A DNA stretch of 64,000 nucleotides, taken from contig JBJKYL010000019.1 in assembly GCA_045561055.1 (NCBI GenBank), positions 1-64,000 on the forward strand, in the 5' to 3' direction. Shown here one piece after another: positions 42,832 through 52,964 of this stretch. Origin of the DNA: SMWC01 sp045561055. Lineage in GTDB: Bacteria; Pseudomonadota; Gammaproteobacteria; Steroidobacterales; Rariloculaceae. Position 1 is the first letter of the stretch, and each line of letters starts with the position of its first letter. The notes beneath the pieces were generated by a model. That model did no database searches, was not told the DNA's origin, and was given only the letters and a program-made list of their open reading frames with translations. The position numbers and the translations under genes are program-made.

Positions 42832-44294
42832 CGGAAGAAATTCTCATCAATATAACTTCTCGCGAGGCACGCGTTGCGCTGTTGGAGAACGATGTTTTGC
42901 AGGAGGTTTTTATCGAGCGTACGAGTCGCCGCGGTCTCGTCGGTAATATATACAATGGTCGTGTATCGAGAGTGCTACCCGGGATGCAAGCGGCATTCGT
43001 TGATATTGGGTTTGATCGAAAGGCATTTTTGCACGCTTCGGACATCGTACCTAAACCAGGCAAGGAGACGAGCAGTGTCGAAGTTGAGATAGATATTCGA
43101 GAGTTAATCGAAGAGGGTAGTGATGTGCTTGTCCAGGTACTCAAGGACCCTTTAGGTACAAAGGGAGCTCTTCTTACAACGCAGATTGCTATCCCATCCC
43201 GTTACCTTGTCATGATGCCACACAGTGACCGTGTGGGTGTGTCGAGCCGTATTAAAGATGACGTTGAGAGGGAACGGCTCCGTCAGTGCGTAGAGAGCCT
43301 CGTCGATACGGAAAGAGCGCCGGGATATATTGTTAGGACGGCTGCTGAGGGAGAGCCTATTGAAGCGCTGCGCGGCGATATGCTGTTTCTTGAGGAGCTC
43401 TGGCTATCCATCGAAGAGGATGCAAAAAAAACAGGTCCAGGTAAGTTGGTGCACGAAGATCTTTCTCTCGCAATTCGGGTTCTACGGGATTTGAGCGGTT
43501 CGGAGACGGTGCGTTTACGTGTTGATTCGGATTCCGTGTATGCGAAGATGAGGCGTTTCGCGAATCAGTTCGTCCCTGATATATCGCAGATTATTGAGCG
43601 GTATGCTGGTGAGCGTCCAATATTCGATCTTTTTGATATTGAAGACGAGATTCATAGAGCGCTGCAAAGAAAAGTACCGCTAAAGTCTGGTGGTTATCTG
43701 GTTTTCGACCAGACAGAAGCGATGACAACCATCGATGTTAATACGGGAGCTTATGTCGGCCACCGAAACTTCGATGAAACCATTTTTCGAACGAATCTTG
43801 AGGCTGCAGTGGCGATAACGCGCCAGCTTCGGCTCAGAAATCTCGGCGGAATTATTATTATCGACTTTATCGACATGTCCGAGGAGGAGCACAGGTACCA
43901 GTTATTCCAGACTCTCTTGGATCACTTTGCCAGCGATTCTGCGAAAACCCAGATAATGCCTTTATCGCCGCTTGGATTAATCGAAATGACAAGAAAGCGT
44001 AACCGCGAAAGTCTGGAACAAGTCCTTTGTCACGCTTGTCCATGCTGCGAAGGTAGTGGGTTTATTAAGACCTCAGAAACTGTGTGCTCTGATATTTTTC
44101 GAGAAATTCTAAGAGAGTATAGTCAGTCGGAATTCCGGGAGTTGTTAGTGTTAGCCAGATCAGATGTCATCGAACGTTTGTTGGACGAGGAATCGACGAG
44201 TGTCGCCAAGCTCCAGGAGTTGACTGGGTCTCCTATCCGGCTTCAAAGTAAAAGTTTTTGTGCACCCGATCAATTCGACGTAGTGCTGATGTGA
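42828..44294 (+). CDS. rng: Ribonuclease G
   Basis: RNase G processes the 16S rRNA 5' end. The 488-residue product has an S1 domain (GNIYNGRVSRVLPGMQAAFV), the DNase I-like catalytic part with FDQTEAMTTIDVNTGAYVGH (catalytic Asp) and IIIIDFIDMSEEEHR, and the zinc-link CHACPCCEGSG. Start is TTG 42828, overlapping the maf stop (TTGA). The maf-rng-yhdP-tldD order is the gammaproteobacterial norm. Confidence 0.95.
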   Translation: MTEEILINITSREARVALLENDVLQEVFIERTSRRGLVGNIYNGRVSRVLPGMQAAFVDIGFDRKAFLHASDIVPKPGKETSSVEVEIDIRELIEEGSDVLVQVLKDPLGTKGALLTTQIAIPSRYLVMMPHSDRVGVSSRIKDDVERERLRQCVESLVDTERAPGYIVRTAAEGEPIEALRGDMLFLEELWLSIEEDAKKTGPGKLVHEDLSLAIRVLRDLSGSETVRLRVDSDSVYAKMRRFANQFVPDISQIIERYAGERPIFDLFDIEDEIHRALQRKVPLKSGGYLVFDQTEAMTTIDVNTGAYVGHRNFDETIFRTNLEAAVAITRQLRLRNLGGIIIIDFIDMSEEEHRYQLFQTLLDHFASDSAKTQIMPLSPLGLIEMTRKRNRESLEQVLCHACPCCEGSGFIKTSETVCSDIFREILREYSQSEFRELLVLARSDVIERLLDEESTSVAKLQELTGSPIRLQSKSFCAPDQFDVVLM

Positions 44295-47200
44295 CTTCTA
44301 ATATGCTTATACCATCATTCTTTCGTCGAATAGCGAAGCAACTTTATATTGTTGTTGCACTGATAACGATCGTGTTCGTTATAGGCATGGTTGCATTTCG
44401 TCTTGCTGTGACCCAGTTACAGAGCTATCGCGGTGAGATACAGACATGGGCACAGGATGCGTTGGGATTGACGATCGACTTCAACAGAGTGGATGCGCGT
44501 TGGGCACTGTCGGGCCCGGAATTAACTCTTTACGATGTTGAGGTAAGTATCCCTGGGACTGGAGACGGATCGATATTCAGCGCGGCCCAAACTAGTATCG
44601 GTCTCAGCGCGATAACATTCGTTAAGAAGCGGCGGCTTGCTATAAGCCGACTGATTGTTGCAGACACGCGCTTGATAATAGAGCGTTTAGAGAACGGTAG
44701 TGTGAGGCTAAGGGGTGCCCCAGAACAGCAGAATGCCAATACAGGATTTCGGATAGAAGATCTGCCAGCAGTCGAAGTCATTGTCCGAAATAGTACGGTA
44801 GTTTTTGAAGACGCACTCCGAGATGTTTCCTGGGAGTTTCCGAATGCCGGGTTGAGATTTGCACGTGAAGGTAACCAGCTCCAAATTGAGGCGCGTGCGG
44901 AAGCGCCGGCCGCACTTGCTAGTCGCATAGATATCTCAGCGGAGGGTGGCGTATCGGCGTCAGAGGATAATAGCGAGAATTGGCGGATCGTTGCCGAATT
45001 GCGTGACCTCGATCTCAGCGCACTACCGGAGTTTTTTCCTGACAGTGAAGGTATTCCCCGTGCTGGAGTTGGCGACGTTTCAGTATGGTTCGACTTGATC
45101 CGCGGAAAATTGGAACAGGCGACGGTTCAGCTGGCGCTAGAGAATCTTCATCTCGGGGATAATCCGGAATTGTCAGTTGCGGAACCAAACTATGAAACTC
45201 TAGTAGGAACGATAGAGTGGAGCCGTCAGGTTGACGGTTGGCAGGTTGCTTTCAGTAATGTGAATCTAAGACGGCAAAGCCGCTCCTGGCCCGGCGGTGT
45301 TAGTGTTAGTCTGCAAATAACTGAAAGCGCGGATGCCCTGAATGGTTTCAGACTGAGTAGTAGTTTTCTGCGGCTTGAAGATATTACTCCTCTCATTCTT
45401 GCACTTCCGGAGAACTTCTTTACTGAGTCCTGGCTGGCGTTTGCGCCGCGGGGCGATCTTCTCGAGTTTGCATTCGACTGGAATGGCGGTGCCGATACTT
45501 TCACCTATTCGGCCGAGGCTGATTTTCGCGATATAGGTATTTCTGAGAACGGTCAATGGCCTGGTGTTACGGGTTTATCAGGAGAAGTGCGGGCCGACTC
45601 GAGAAGCGGGCGAATAGCGCTGTCTTCCAGAAACTCACAGTTCGACTGGCAGGCAATATTCCGGCAGCCTTTGAGTGTCGACGAAATGATCGGTGCGTTG
45701 GTCTGGAGGCAGGGACAGGATGGAACTCGTATAGTCAGCGATAACCTAACTTTAAAAAATGCCGATCTAACGACGCGTTCTAACTTCGAGCTCACAATCC
45801 CACCCGATGGGAGTTCTCCGTTGCTGGAGTTGGAAACTACGATCGGTCGATTGGATACTGCAATAATAAGTCACTATCTACCCACAGGAGCATTGCCTAC
45901 TCCTGTTGTTTCATGGTTGGACCGTTCTATTGTGAGTGGTTATATACCGCGAGCGGCGCTTACATTTGTCGGCCCCATAATTGACTTCCCATTCTACGAC
46001 GGGAAAGGAAGATTCTCGGCGACGGTTGACATTGAGGACGGCGTCCTCGATTTTGTTGAAGACTGGCCGGATGCGAGGGATATTAGTGGAACGGTAGAAT
46101 TTCTTAACGAGGGTTTCACAGCGCGTGGAACGGGTAATGTAATCGGTGAGAATCCGGTGACTATTAGTGGTGGAATTCCGGACATGAGGAACGCGGTGGT
46201 CCTCGTTGATGGACAGACGACTGCTTCCATGTCTGATGTTCTGGGCTATCTCAAAGAGGCCCCGTTTTTTGCGCAACAGCTCGGTTCCGATTTGAGGAGA
46301 CTTGAGTCAAATCTTGGTACTACGGATGTTGACTTTTTCCTACATCTTCCACTCAAGGACTTAACGAGCTACGAACTAGACGTACAGCTGGACATGCATG
46401 GAGGTGAGCTCAGCGTTCAGGGTATCGGGCTCGCCGCGACTGAAATAAACGGTCAACTGAATATCAACCAGGATGGCGTGACTGGAGAAGGAATCGAAGC
46501 AACGTTACTCGATGGCCCCGTGACAGCAAGTGTATCTAGCTCGGACGAGGAGGGTTATCGTGCGGAGCTCGATTTCGAGGGCGAGGTCTTAGCCGAGTCG
46601 GTTGGCGTTGCTTTCAATTTGCCAATTAGTGCTTACCTTAAGGGAAAGACGCTATGGAAAGGAAAATTAATGTTGCCGTCGAATACTCGCGGCGAAACTA
46701 CTCAATTCCGGGCGCCTTTAAGGCTAATGGTAGAGTCAAATTTATCTGGTGTTGCGCTGCAATTTCCGTCCCCTTTGGCGAAGCTCTCATCCGAGTCGTG
46801 GAATTTCTTGCTTGACTTTGCTTTCGTGCAGTCTGAGCACATAGATATCGAGGGTAACTTCGGTGACGAGAATCGCTTCTCATTAAATTTCTGGAACCGT
46901 GATGATGGTTTGTTGTTGCGCAGAGGTAGCATTCGTTTCGGTGGTTCCTCGCCGTTATTGATTCCTCAGGACGGTTTAGATATTCGTGGTTCGCTTGGTC
47001 AGTTGAATATGGATGAATGGGCCGAAGTTTTCGGTGAATTCTCGCCGAAAGAGAACTGGAACACATCATTGTCTGTGGCGGACTTCGAAGTCGCAGACTT
47101 CTCAATTTTTGATCAGCGTCTCGGTCAGACGACGCTGAACATAGAAACTGAGGTAAGGGAATGGTTAATAGACATTCAGAGCACCCCGGTAGCGGGGCAG

Positions 47201-48172
47201 ATTGTTGTGCCGCTGGACCTAAGCAATCGTCCCCAAATCCTTGCGGACATGCGGCAGCTACATCTGACTAGCGGTGAGTTTGATCAGTCAACAGAAATTG
47301 ATCCTCGAAACATACCTGGTCTTCTCATCACTGCTAGCGATTTCGTCTTTGGGGCTCGTCATTATGGGGAGCTCAGAGCGGATATTCGGGCGGAGCCGCT
47401 CGGTTTGAGGTTCGAGTCAATTCAGACTGTGAATGAAGGCTTCACTCTCGAAGGAAGCGGTAATTGGTTCGCACGAGCCGACGGGTTTATGACTCGGGTA
47501 GGGTTCACAGCGCGGAGCGAAAATGTAGGGAGCGCACTCGATGAGCTTGGTCTAGATCCGGTACTTGAAGGCGAATCTGCAAAGGTTACTGCGAATGTCA
47601 GTTGGTTTGGTAACTTATCAGCGGATTGGCGCAAAACAATCAGCGGAGATGTTGTATTAGAAATGGACCAGGGTAGTGTGCTCGATCTTGAGCCAGGAGC
47701 AGGTCGAATGATGGGTCTCATGAGTTTTACCGAGTTGCCCCGGCGGTTAGCGTTAGATTTTAGAGACGTTTTCAATCGCGGTCTCGTATTCGACGCTGTT
47801 ACCGGAGCGTTCGTTCTAATCGACGGTAGCGCATACACTGATAACCTTCTATTAACCGGTCCCGTTGCCGATATCGGCGTTGTCGGTCGCACCGGACTGA
47901 AGGATCAAACTTATCAGCAGCAGGCTATTGTTACGGTGGAGCCTGGCAAGATTTTACCGGCTATGGGCTTCCTTGCTGGTACCGGAGTCGGGGCCGCTTT
48001 GCTACTTTTTACCGAGATATTCAAAGAGCCGCTGAAAGGAATCGGACGCGCGTCTTACTGTATGTCGGGGACATGGGACGATCCTTTGATCGAGCGGTTA
48101 TCTCCGGAGAATCTTGTTGCCGGGGAGTTATGCGCTGACCTCCCATCAGGCGGCCTAAATCTCAGCGACTAA
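44291..48172 (+). CDS. yhdP: YhdP, AsmA-like inter-membrane phospholipid transport protein
   Basis: YhdP is a very large bridge-like protein that moves phospholipid to the outer membrane. GTG 44291 overlaps the rng stop by 4 bases (GTGA) and gives 1293 residues, like E. coli YhdP (1266); ATG 44303 is an alternative. One N-terminal membrane anchor (LYIVVALITIVFVIGMVAFR) is followed by long beta-rich repeats and a C-terminal domain with FLAGTGVGAALLLFTEIFKE and GIGRASYCMSGTWDDPLIER. Confidence 0.92.
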   Translation: MTSNMLIPSFFRRIAKQLYIVVALITIVFVIGMVAFRLAVTQLQSYRGEIQTWAQDALGLTIDFNRVDARWALSGPELTLYDVEVSIPGTGDGSIFSAAQTSIGLSAITFVKKRRLAISRLIVADTRLIIERLENGSVRLRGAPEQQNANTGFRIEDLPAVEVIVRNSTVVFEDALRDVSWEFPNAGLRFAREGNQLQIEARAEAPAALASRIDISAEGGVSASEDNSENWRIVAELRDLDLSALPEFFPDSEGIPRAGVGDVSVWFDLIRGKLEQATVQLALENLHLGDNPELSVAEPNYETLVGTIEWSRQVDGWQVAFSNVNLRRQSRSWPGGVSVSLQITESADALNGFRLSSSFLRLEDITPLILALPENFFTESWLAFAPRGDLLEFAFDWNGGADTFTYSAEADFRDIGISENGQWPGVTGLSGEVRADSRSGRIALSSRNSQFDWQAIFRQPLSVDEMIGALVWRQGQDGTRIVSDNLTLKNADLTTRSNFELTIPPDGSSPLLELETTIGRLDTAIISHYLPTGALPTPVVSWLDRSIVSGYIPRAALTFVGPIIDFPFYDGKGRFSATVDIEDGVLDFVEDWPDARDISGTVEFLNEGFTARGTGNVIGENPVTISGGIPDMRNAVVLVDGQTTASMSDVLGYLKEAPFFAQQLGSDLRRLESNLGTTDVDFFLHLPLKDLTSYELDVQLDMHGGELSVQGIGLAATEINGQLNINQDGVTGEGIEATLLDGPVTASVSSSDEEGYRAELDFEGEVLAESVGVAFNLPISAYLKGKTLWKGKLMLPSNTRGETTQFRAPLRLMVESNLSGVALQFPSPLAKLSSESWNFLLDFAFVQSEHIDIEGNFGDENRFSLNFWNRDDGLLLRRGSIRFGGSSPLLIPQDGLDIRGSLGQLNMDEWAEVFGEFSPKENWNTSLSVADFEVADFSIFDQRLGQTTLNIETEVREWLIDIQSTPVAGQIVVPLDLSNRPQILADMRQLHLTSGEFDQSTEIDPRNIPGLLITASDFVFGARHYGELRADIRAEPLGLRFESIQTVNEGFTLEGSGNWFARADGFMTRVGFTARSENVGSALDELGLDPVLEGESAKVTANVSWFGNLSADWRKTISGDVVLEMDQGSVLDLEPGAGRMMGLMSFTELPRRLALDFRDVFNRGLVFDAVTGAFVLIDGSAYTDNLLLTGPVADIGVVGRTGLKDQTYQQQAIVTVEPGKILPAMGFLAGTGVGAALLLFTEIFKEPLKGIGRASYCMSGTWDDPLIERLSPENLVAGELCADLPSGGLNLSD

Positions 48173-48241
48173 TGGCCATCGCATCATGAAGGTTGCTGTC
48201 TTTTGCCTATAATTCGATGAGTCTCTCCGTTGCCCGTATTT

Positions 48242-48297
48242 CCGAGTCCACAAGATGATTATTTTTCCATGAAAAAATAATCATCTTGTGGACTCGG
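48242..48297. repeat. Perfect 25-bp inverted repeat between yhdP and tldD
   Basis: Two perfect 25-base arms (48242-48266 and 48273-48297) face each other across a 6-base loop CCATGA. The outer part of the stem is GC-rich (CCGAGTCCAC) and the inner part ends in TTTTT/AAAAA. There is no T-run after the stem, so it is not a normal intrinsic terminator. I saw no second copy in the window. The rest of the 250-base gap (48173-48422) holds no gene; a TATAAT at 48208 has no good -35. Confidence 0.9.
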
Positions 48298-48422
48298 CCC
48301 TAGCGCGATCATGTCAGATCTGGATATGATGCACATTCGACTGCTTGCACAAAGTTTTTCTGCCCTCGAGCAAAGGCGCCGGTTTTAGGGCGGGCCGTTT
48401 ATAAGCGCCTGACAACGTAACT

Positions 48423-49893
48423 ATGCGACCTGAAACATCCATCAATTCCGCCGTTGATTCGTTAGCGACTCTAGAAGATAAACTTTTACAACCAGTGGGA
48501 CTCGATCTAAGCCAGGTTGATCGGGCTCTGTCATCGCTGATGACACGGGCAACTTACATACGGGGATATCTATTTTCAATTCAAGCGCTTTGAGACTTGG
48601 AGTATTGAAGATGGGATTGTTAAGGATGGAATTCATAGCGTTGACCAGGGCGTCGGCGTTCGTGCTGTGTCCGGGGAGCGTACCGGTTTTGCATACTCGG
48701 ATCAGCTTGATGCAGCGGCACTCGATGATGCTGTCGGGGCTGCACGCGGAATCGCGCAGTCTCAGGGAGCCGGTCGTGCCAAGATAAGGCAACCAATAAG
48801 CACGCATAATCTTTATCCGACAGATGATCCTTCAAAGAGTCTTGATGATATCGATAAGGTTGAGTTATTACTCAATTTAGATAGTGAAGTCCGCTCCCTA
48901 GATGATAGTGTTATCCAGGTCATCGGCAGTATCGCAAGCGTTTTTGAGATGATTCTCGTGCAGGGTTCGGACGGTATTCTTGCCGCCGACATCCGGCCGC
49001 TCGTGCGGCTCAACGTCTCGGTGATTACTGAAAAAGACAACCGCCGTGAGCAGGGTTATGCGGGCTTCGGTGGACGCGGAGATCTTTCTTTGTTGACGTC
49101 GAGAGAGAAGGTTTGCAGTGTTGCTAAGGAAGCGGTTCGCCAGGCAGCTGTGAATATGGAAGCGATCTCGGCGCCGGCCGGTATCATGCCTGTCGTTTTA
49201 GGTGCCGGTTGGCCAGGAATCCTCTTGCACGAAGCGATCGGTCATGGGCTTGAGGGTGACTTCAACCGAAAAGGAACATCGGCATTTTCAGGCTTGATTG
49301 GGGAGCGTGTAGCGACTTCGGAGTGCACGGTCGTTGACGACGGTACTCTAGAAGGCCGCCGCGGCTCGCTAAATATAGATGACGAGGGGTCACCAACGCA
49401 ATGCAATACGCTGATCGAGAACGGCGTGTTGAAGGGATATCTGCACGACAAGTTAAATGCCGAGCTTATGCAGACGGAATCGACCGGAAATGGGCGTCGG
49501 GAGTCTTTCGCCTATCCGCCTATGCCGCGTATGACTAATACTTATATGTTGCCTGGTAAACATGCGCCCGAAGATATTATCGCTTCTGTTGAGAAGGGTA
49601 TTTATGCCCCGAATTTCGGTGGTGGGCAGGTCGATATCACTTCAGGTAAGTTTGTTTTTTCAGCTAGCGAGGCCTATCTGATCGAGAATGGTAAACTTAC
49701 GACTCCCGTGAAGGGTGCTATGTTGATTGGCAGTGGCCCCGAAGTTCTGACTCACGTGTCTATGGTTGGTTCAGACCTCGAGCTTGATCCAGGGGTCGGT
49801 ATATGCGGGAAGGAAGGTCAGTCTGTGCCCGTCGGGGTAGGACAGCCGACGTTGAGAATAGATGCACTTACCGTAGGCGGAACAACTGCTTGA
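48423..49893 (+). pseudogene. tldD: TldD metalloprotease subunit, split by a one-base frameshift
   Basis: TldD with PmbA/TldE forms a zinc protease that trims unstructured peptides. The gene starts at ATG 48423 (MRPETSINSAVDSLATLEDK) and reads a correct TldD N-terminus to about 48557; from 48559 the frame one base later continues YGDIYFQFKRFETWSIEDGI and then the whole rest. One extra base near 48558 explains the break; corrected length is 489 residues (E. coli 481). The active-site helix HEAIGHGLEGDF and the last block GKEGQSVPVGVGQPTL are intact. Either the gene is recently broken or the base is a sequence error. An internal start (48667) would lack about 80 residues. Confidence 0.88.
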
Positions 49894-49967
49894 GTTTTTG
49901 GGGTTCGAGAGGGTGGTAAATGAGCTAATGCAGGACGCACTTTCGCCGGTTCTGAGCAACCGTGTTA

Positions 49968-50474
49968 TTAGTTATTAGACTCGGAAGAATCTCGTGGGTC
50001 CGGAGTGTTCATGCCGCGTTGGGTCTGTTTCTCACGAAACGCCAGCAGCGCATCGGAGATCGCAGCATGCTTGTTAGAAAGGATAGCCGCAGCCAGAAGG
50101 GCTGCGTTGATCGCACCAGGCTTGCCGATAGCTAACGTGCCGACTGGTATGCCGGCAGGCATCTGGGCAATGGATAAAAGCGAATCCATTCCGTTTAGAG
50201 CCTTGGATTGCATTGGTACCCCGAGCACGGGCAGGTGAGTCTTTGCGGCTGTGACACCTGCAAGGTGCGCGGCACCACCGGCAGCTGCGATTAGTACTTC
50301 GATTCCGCGCTCGCTCGCTCCAGAGGCGTATTCGAACAGTAGGTCCGGAGTCCGGTGGGCAGATATGACCCGGACCTCGATTGGGATGCCTAGCCCGTCG
50401 CAGGTTTCAACGGTATGGCGCATCGTATCCCAATCGGATGTTGAGCCCATGATAATGCCGATAAGTGGTTTCAT
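49968..50474 (-). CDS. purE: N5-carboxyaminoimidazole ribonucleotide mutase PurE
   Basis: PurE converts N5-CAIR to CAIR in purine synthesis. The 168-residue product starts MKPLIGIIMGSTSDWDTMRH and contains RVISAHRTPDLLFEYA (catalytic His) and AAAGGAAHLAGVTAAKTHLP, the family signature. It is on the opposite strand between tldD and pmbA, and purK is not adjacent. TACAAT ends 6 bases before its ATG, with the A-rich AAAGAA between. Confidence 0.95.
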   Translation of the reverse strand: MKPLIGIIMGSTSDWDTMRHTVETCDGLGIPIEVRVISAHRTPDLLFEYASGASERGIEVLIAAAGGAAHLAGVTAAKTHLPVLGVPMQSKALNGMDSLLSIAQMPAGIPVGTLAIGKPGAINAALLAAAILSNKHAAISDALLAFREKQTQRGMNTPDPRDSSESNN

Positions 50475-50529
50475 TTCTTTATTGTACAGAAGTTAGAATA
50501 AGAGTTTCGGATTTTTAGGATTGTCATGA

Positions 50530-51861
50530 ATGGATGAGCAGGACGCGTTGCAGTCGCTTCAGGTAACTGCTGCAGAAATTGTCGATCTCGCACGGTCGCA
50601 GGGTGCCGATGAAGCTGAGGTTGGAGCTAGTTACGACGAGGGGCTTTCAGTAACAGTTCGTAAGGGAGTTCTGGAGTCGGTAGAAAGGCAACGTGATCGG
50701 GGGTTCGCGATCACAGTCTATGTCGACGGATGCAAAGGTAGCGCGAGCACTACCCAATCGTCGCGCGAGGCTCTTGAGGAGACATTAGCTAAAGCGCTGA
50801 GCATCGCTAGTTTTACGGCTGCGGATAAGTATGCTGGACTTGCCGACGCACAACTCATGGCGCGTGAGTCGAAGGATCTCGATCTCTATCATCCGTGGTC
50901 GTTAACAATCGAGACCGCGGAGAGGCTAGCCAAAGAGACTGAAGAAGCGGCACGCGGTACAGACAAGCGAATCTCTAATTCCGAAGGGGCAACCATATCG
51001 ACTGGTGGAGGCGTACAGGTATACGCTAACAGTCATGGTTTCTGTAACGGGTACGCAACGACCAGTCACTCTTTGAGTTGTTGTGTTATCGCGGAAGATG
51101 AAAATTCTCTCGAGCGTGACTATTGGTCAACATCTGCACGCGATGTAGCTTTGTTAGAACCACCGGAGCTTGTAGGTGCGGTGGCAGCTGAGAGGGCATT
51201 ACGCCGCTTGGGCGCAAAGCAAATTTCAACACGTAAGGTACCAGTTGTTTATCCTGCAGAACTGGCGCGCGGCTTGTTCGGGCATCTTGTCGCTGCAATA
51301 GGTGGGACTAGCCAATATCGTAGAGCGTCGTTTTTACTGGGTGCATGCGGTGAGCAAATCTTCCCTGATTCTATATGTATAGACGAGGATCCGTTTATAG
51401 CTGGGGCGATGGCTAGCGCACCATATGACAACGAAGGTGTTGCGACACAGCCTCGTATACTTATCGATGGTGGCGTGTTACAGGGCTATGTTTTATCAAG
51501 CTATTCAGCGCGGCGGCTCGGGTTAAAAAATACAGGTAATGCGGGTGGAGTTCATAACTTGGTTGTTACTCCTACGGCAGGTACTCTAGAGCAGATGCTT
51601 AGCGATGCCGGAAAAGTTTTTCTAGTTAACGAGCTATTAGGACAAGGTGTTAACACGGTTACCGGCGATTACTCACGCGGTGCGGCGGGTTTTTGGGTCG
51701 AGAACGGCGAGATCGTACACGCAGTTCATGAGGTGACAATCGCTGGAAATTTGAAGGATTTATTTTACGGCATTAGAGCTATCGGCTCCGACATTGATCT
51801 TAGGGGAACGGTTCGCTGCGGTTCTGTACTGGTTGAAGGACTTACGGTTGCTGGAACTTAA
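50530..51861 (+). CDS. pmbA: PmbA/TldE, partner subunit of the TldD protease
   Basis: PmbA forms a heterodimer with TldD that degrades CcdA-type antitoxins and matures microcin-like peptides. The 443-residue product shows ARSQGADEAEVGASYDEGLS, the C-terminal beta domain with ILIDGGVLQGYVLSSYSARR and VTGDYSRGAAGFWVENGEIV. It lacks the HExxxH of TldD, as expected. If tldD is really broken, this subunit would be orphaned. purE lies between the two on the other strand. Confidence 0.94.
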   Translation: MDEQDALQSLQVTAAEIVDLARSQGADEAEVGASYDEGLSVTVRKGVLESVERQRDRGFAITVYVDGCKGSASTTQSSREALEETLAKALSIASFTAADKYAGLADAQLMARESKDLDLYHPWSLTIETAERLAKETEEAARGTDKRISNSEGATISTGGGVQVYANSHGFCNGYATTSHSLSCCVIAEDENSLERDYWSTSARDVALLEPPELVGAVAAERALRRLGAKQISTRKVPVVYPAELARGLFGHLVAAIGGTSQYRRASFLLGACGEQIFPDSICIDEDPFIAGAMASAPYDNEGVATQPRILIDGGVLQGYVLSSYSARRLGLKNTGNAGGVHNLVVTPTAGTLEQMLSDAGKVFLVNELLGQGVNTVTGDYSRGAAGFWVENGEIVHAVHEVTIAGNLKDLFYGIRAIGSDIDLRGTVRCGSVLVEGLTVAGT

Positions 51862-51938
51862 AACTGCTTCTGATCTGTAGGAGCGTCGGTAGCATCAGCG
51901 TATTCTGTGCCGCTGGAATTAATAATGCCGGACTACCT

Positions 51939-52835
51939 TCATTGGTTCAGTATACTGAACGCTTCGAAGTATTTTTCATGAGTTCGCGCGATTACGACAG
52001 ATGGCAAACGTGGCCCCGGTGGGGTCTTGTCCCAGTCTAACGTCTCAAGATAATCGCGAACATATTGTTTGTCGAAACTAGGTGGCGAAGTGCCTGGTTT
52101 ATAGCTTGTGACGGGCCAGAACCTTGAGGAATCTGGTGTGAATAACTCGTCGATCAGATATAGGACTCCTTCCTTATCCAGGCCAAACTCAAATTTCGTG
52201 TCTGCGATGATAATGCCGTGTTCGTTGGCATATTGCGTCGCTTCCGAATAAAGTTGTAACGAGATCTCCTCTACTCGTTCTCGTAGCTCGGTACCAATTA
52301 AGTCGTCGACATCGGTTGCTGAGATGTTTTCATCATGATCGCCCGCCGCAGCTTTGGTGCTCGGCGTAAATAGGGGTTTGCGAAGCTGTTCGGCAAGCTC
52401 TAGTCCCGACGGCAGTGCGATGCCGCTGACGCTGCCAGAATTACGATAATCTTTCCAACCCGAGCCGATGAGATAGCCGCGAACTACTGACTCGATTGGC
52501 AGGGGATTAAGACTCTTTACGACAACGGAACGATCCTTAGCGATTTCTTGATCCTTAGGGTCTGATAGGACATCGTTTGGATCAATATCGGTTAGATGGT
52601 TCGGTACGGTATCTTTAAGGCGATCGAACCAGAAATTAGATATGCTTGTCAGTGCGATTCCCTTGCCAGGAATCGGATCGGGAAGAACGACGTCGAAGGC
52701 TGATATTCGGTCACTTGCGACGATTAATAGATGGTTGTCATCTACACGATAGATATCACGCACCTTTCCTTGTGCGATGAGCTCCAATCCGGATAGGGCC
52801 GATTTGAACACAGCATTTGGCAATGGCTTAGTCAT
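51939..52835 (-). CDS. purC: Phosphoribosylaminoimidazole-succinocarboxamide synthase
   Basis: PurC joins CAIR and aspartate in purine synthesis. The 298-residue product is of the long (yeast-like) type: AQGKVRDIYRVDDNHLLIVA, SDRISAFDVVLPDPIPGKG, PIESVVRGYLIGSGWKDY and IIADTKFEFGLDKEG with DELFTPDSSRFW. Its length is above the ~237 of E. coli PurC. It faces pmbA convergently and is divergent from djlA. Confidence 0.95.
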   Translation of the reverse strand: MTKPLPNAVFKSALSGLELIAQGKVRDIYRVDDNHLLIVASDRISAFDVVLPDPIPGKGIALTSISNFWFDRLKDTVPNHLTDIDPNDVLSDPKDQEIAKDRSVVVKSLNPLPIESVVRGYLIGSGWKDYRNSGSVSGIALPSGLELAEQLRKPLFTPSTKAAAGDHDENISATDVDDLIGTELRERVEEISLQLYSEATQYANEHGIIIADTKFEFGLDKEGVLYLIDELFTPDSSRFWPVTSYKPGTSPPSFDKQYVRDYLETLDWDKTPPGPRLPSVVIARTHEKYFEAFSILNQ

Positions 52836-52964
52836 TGGTGACGATGTCCTCTAGGTTTAGTAAGAGAATGGATAGGTTTTGAAACGCGATAATGACTCGT
52901 TAGGCAGTCATTGATCAACTCCTAATTTGTGATCGCAGGTCAGTATGTTGGTAGAGATAGTCTA

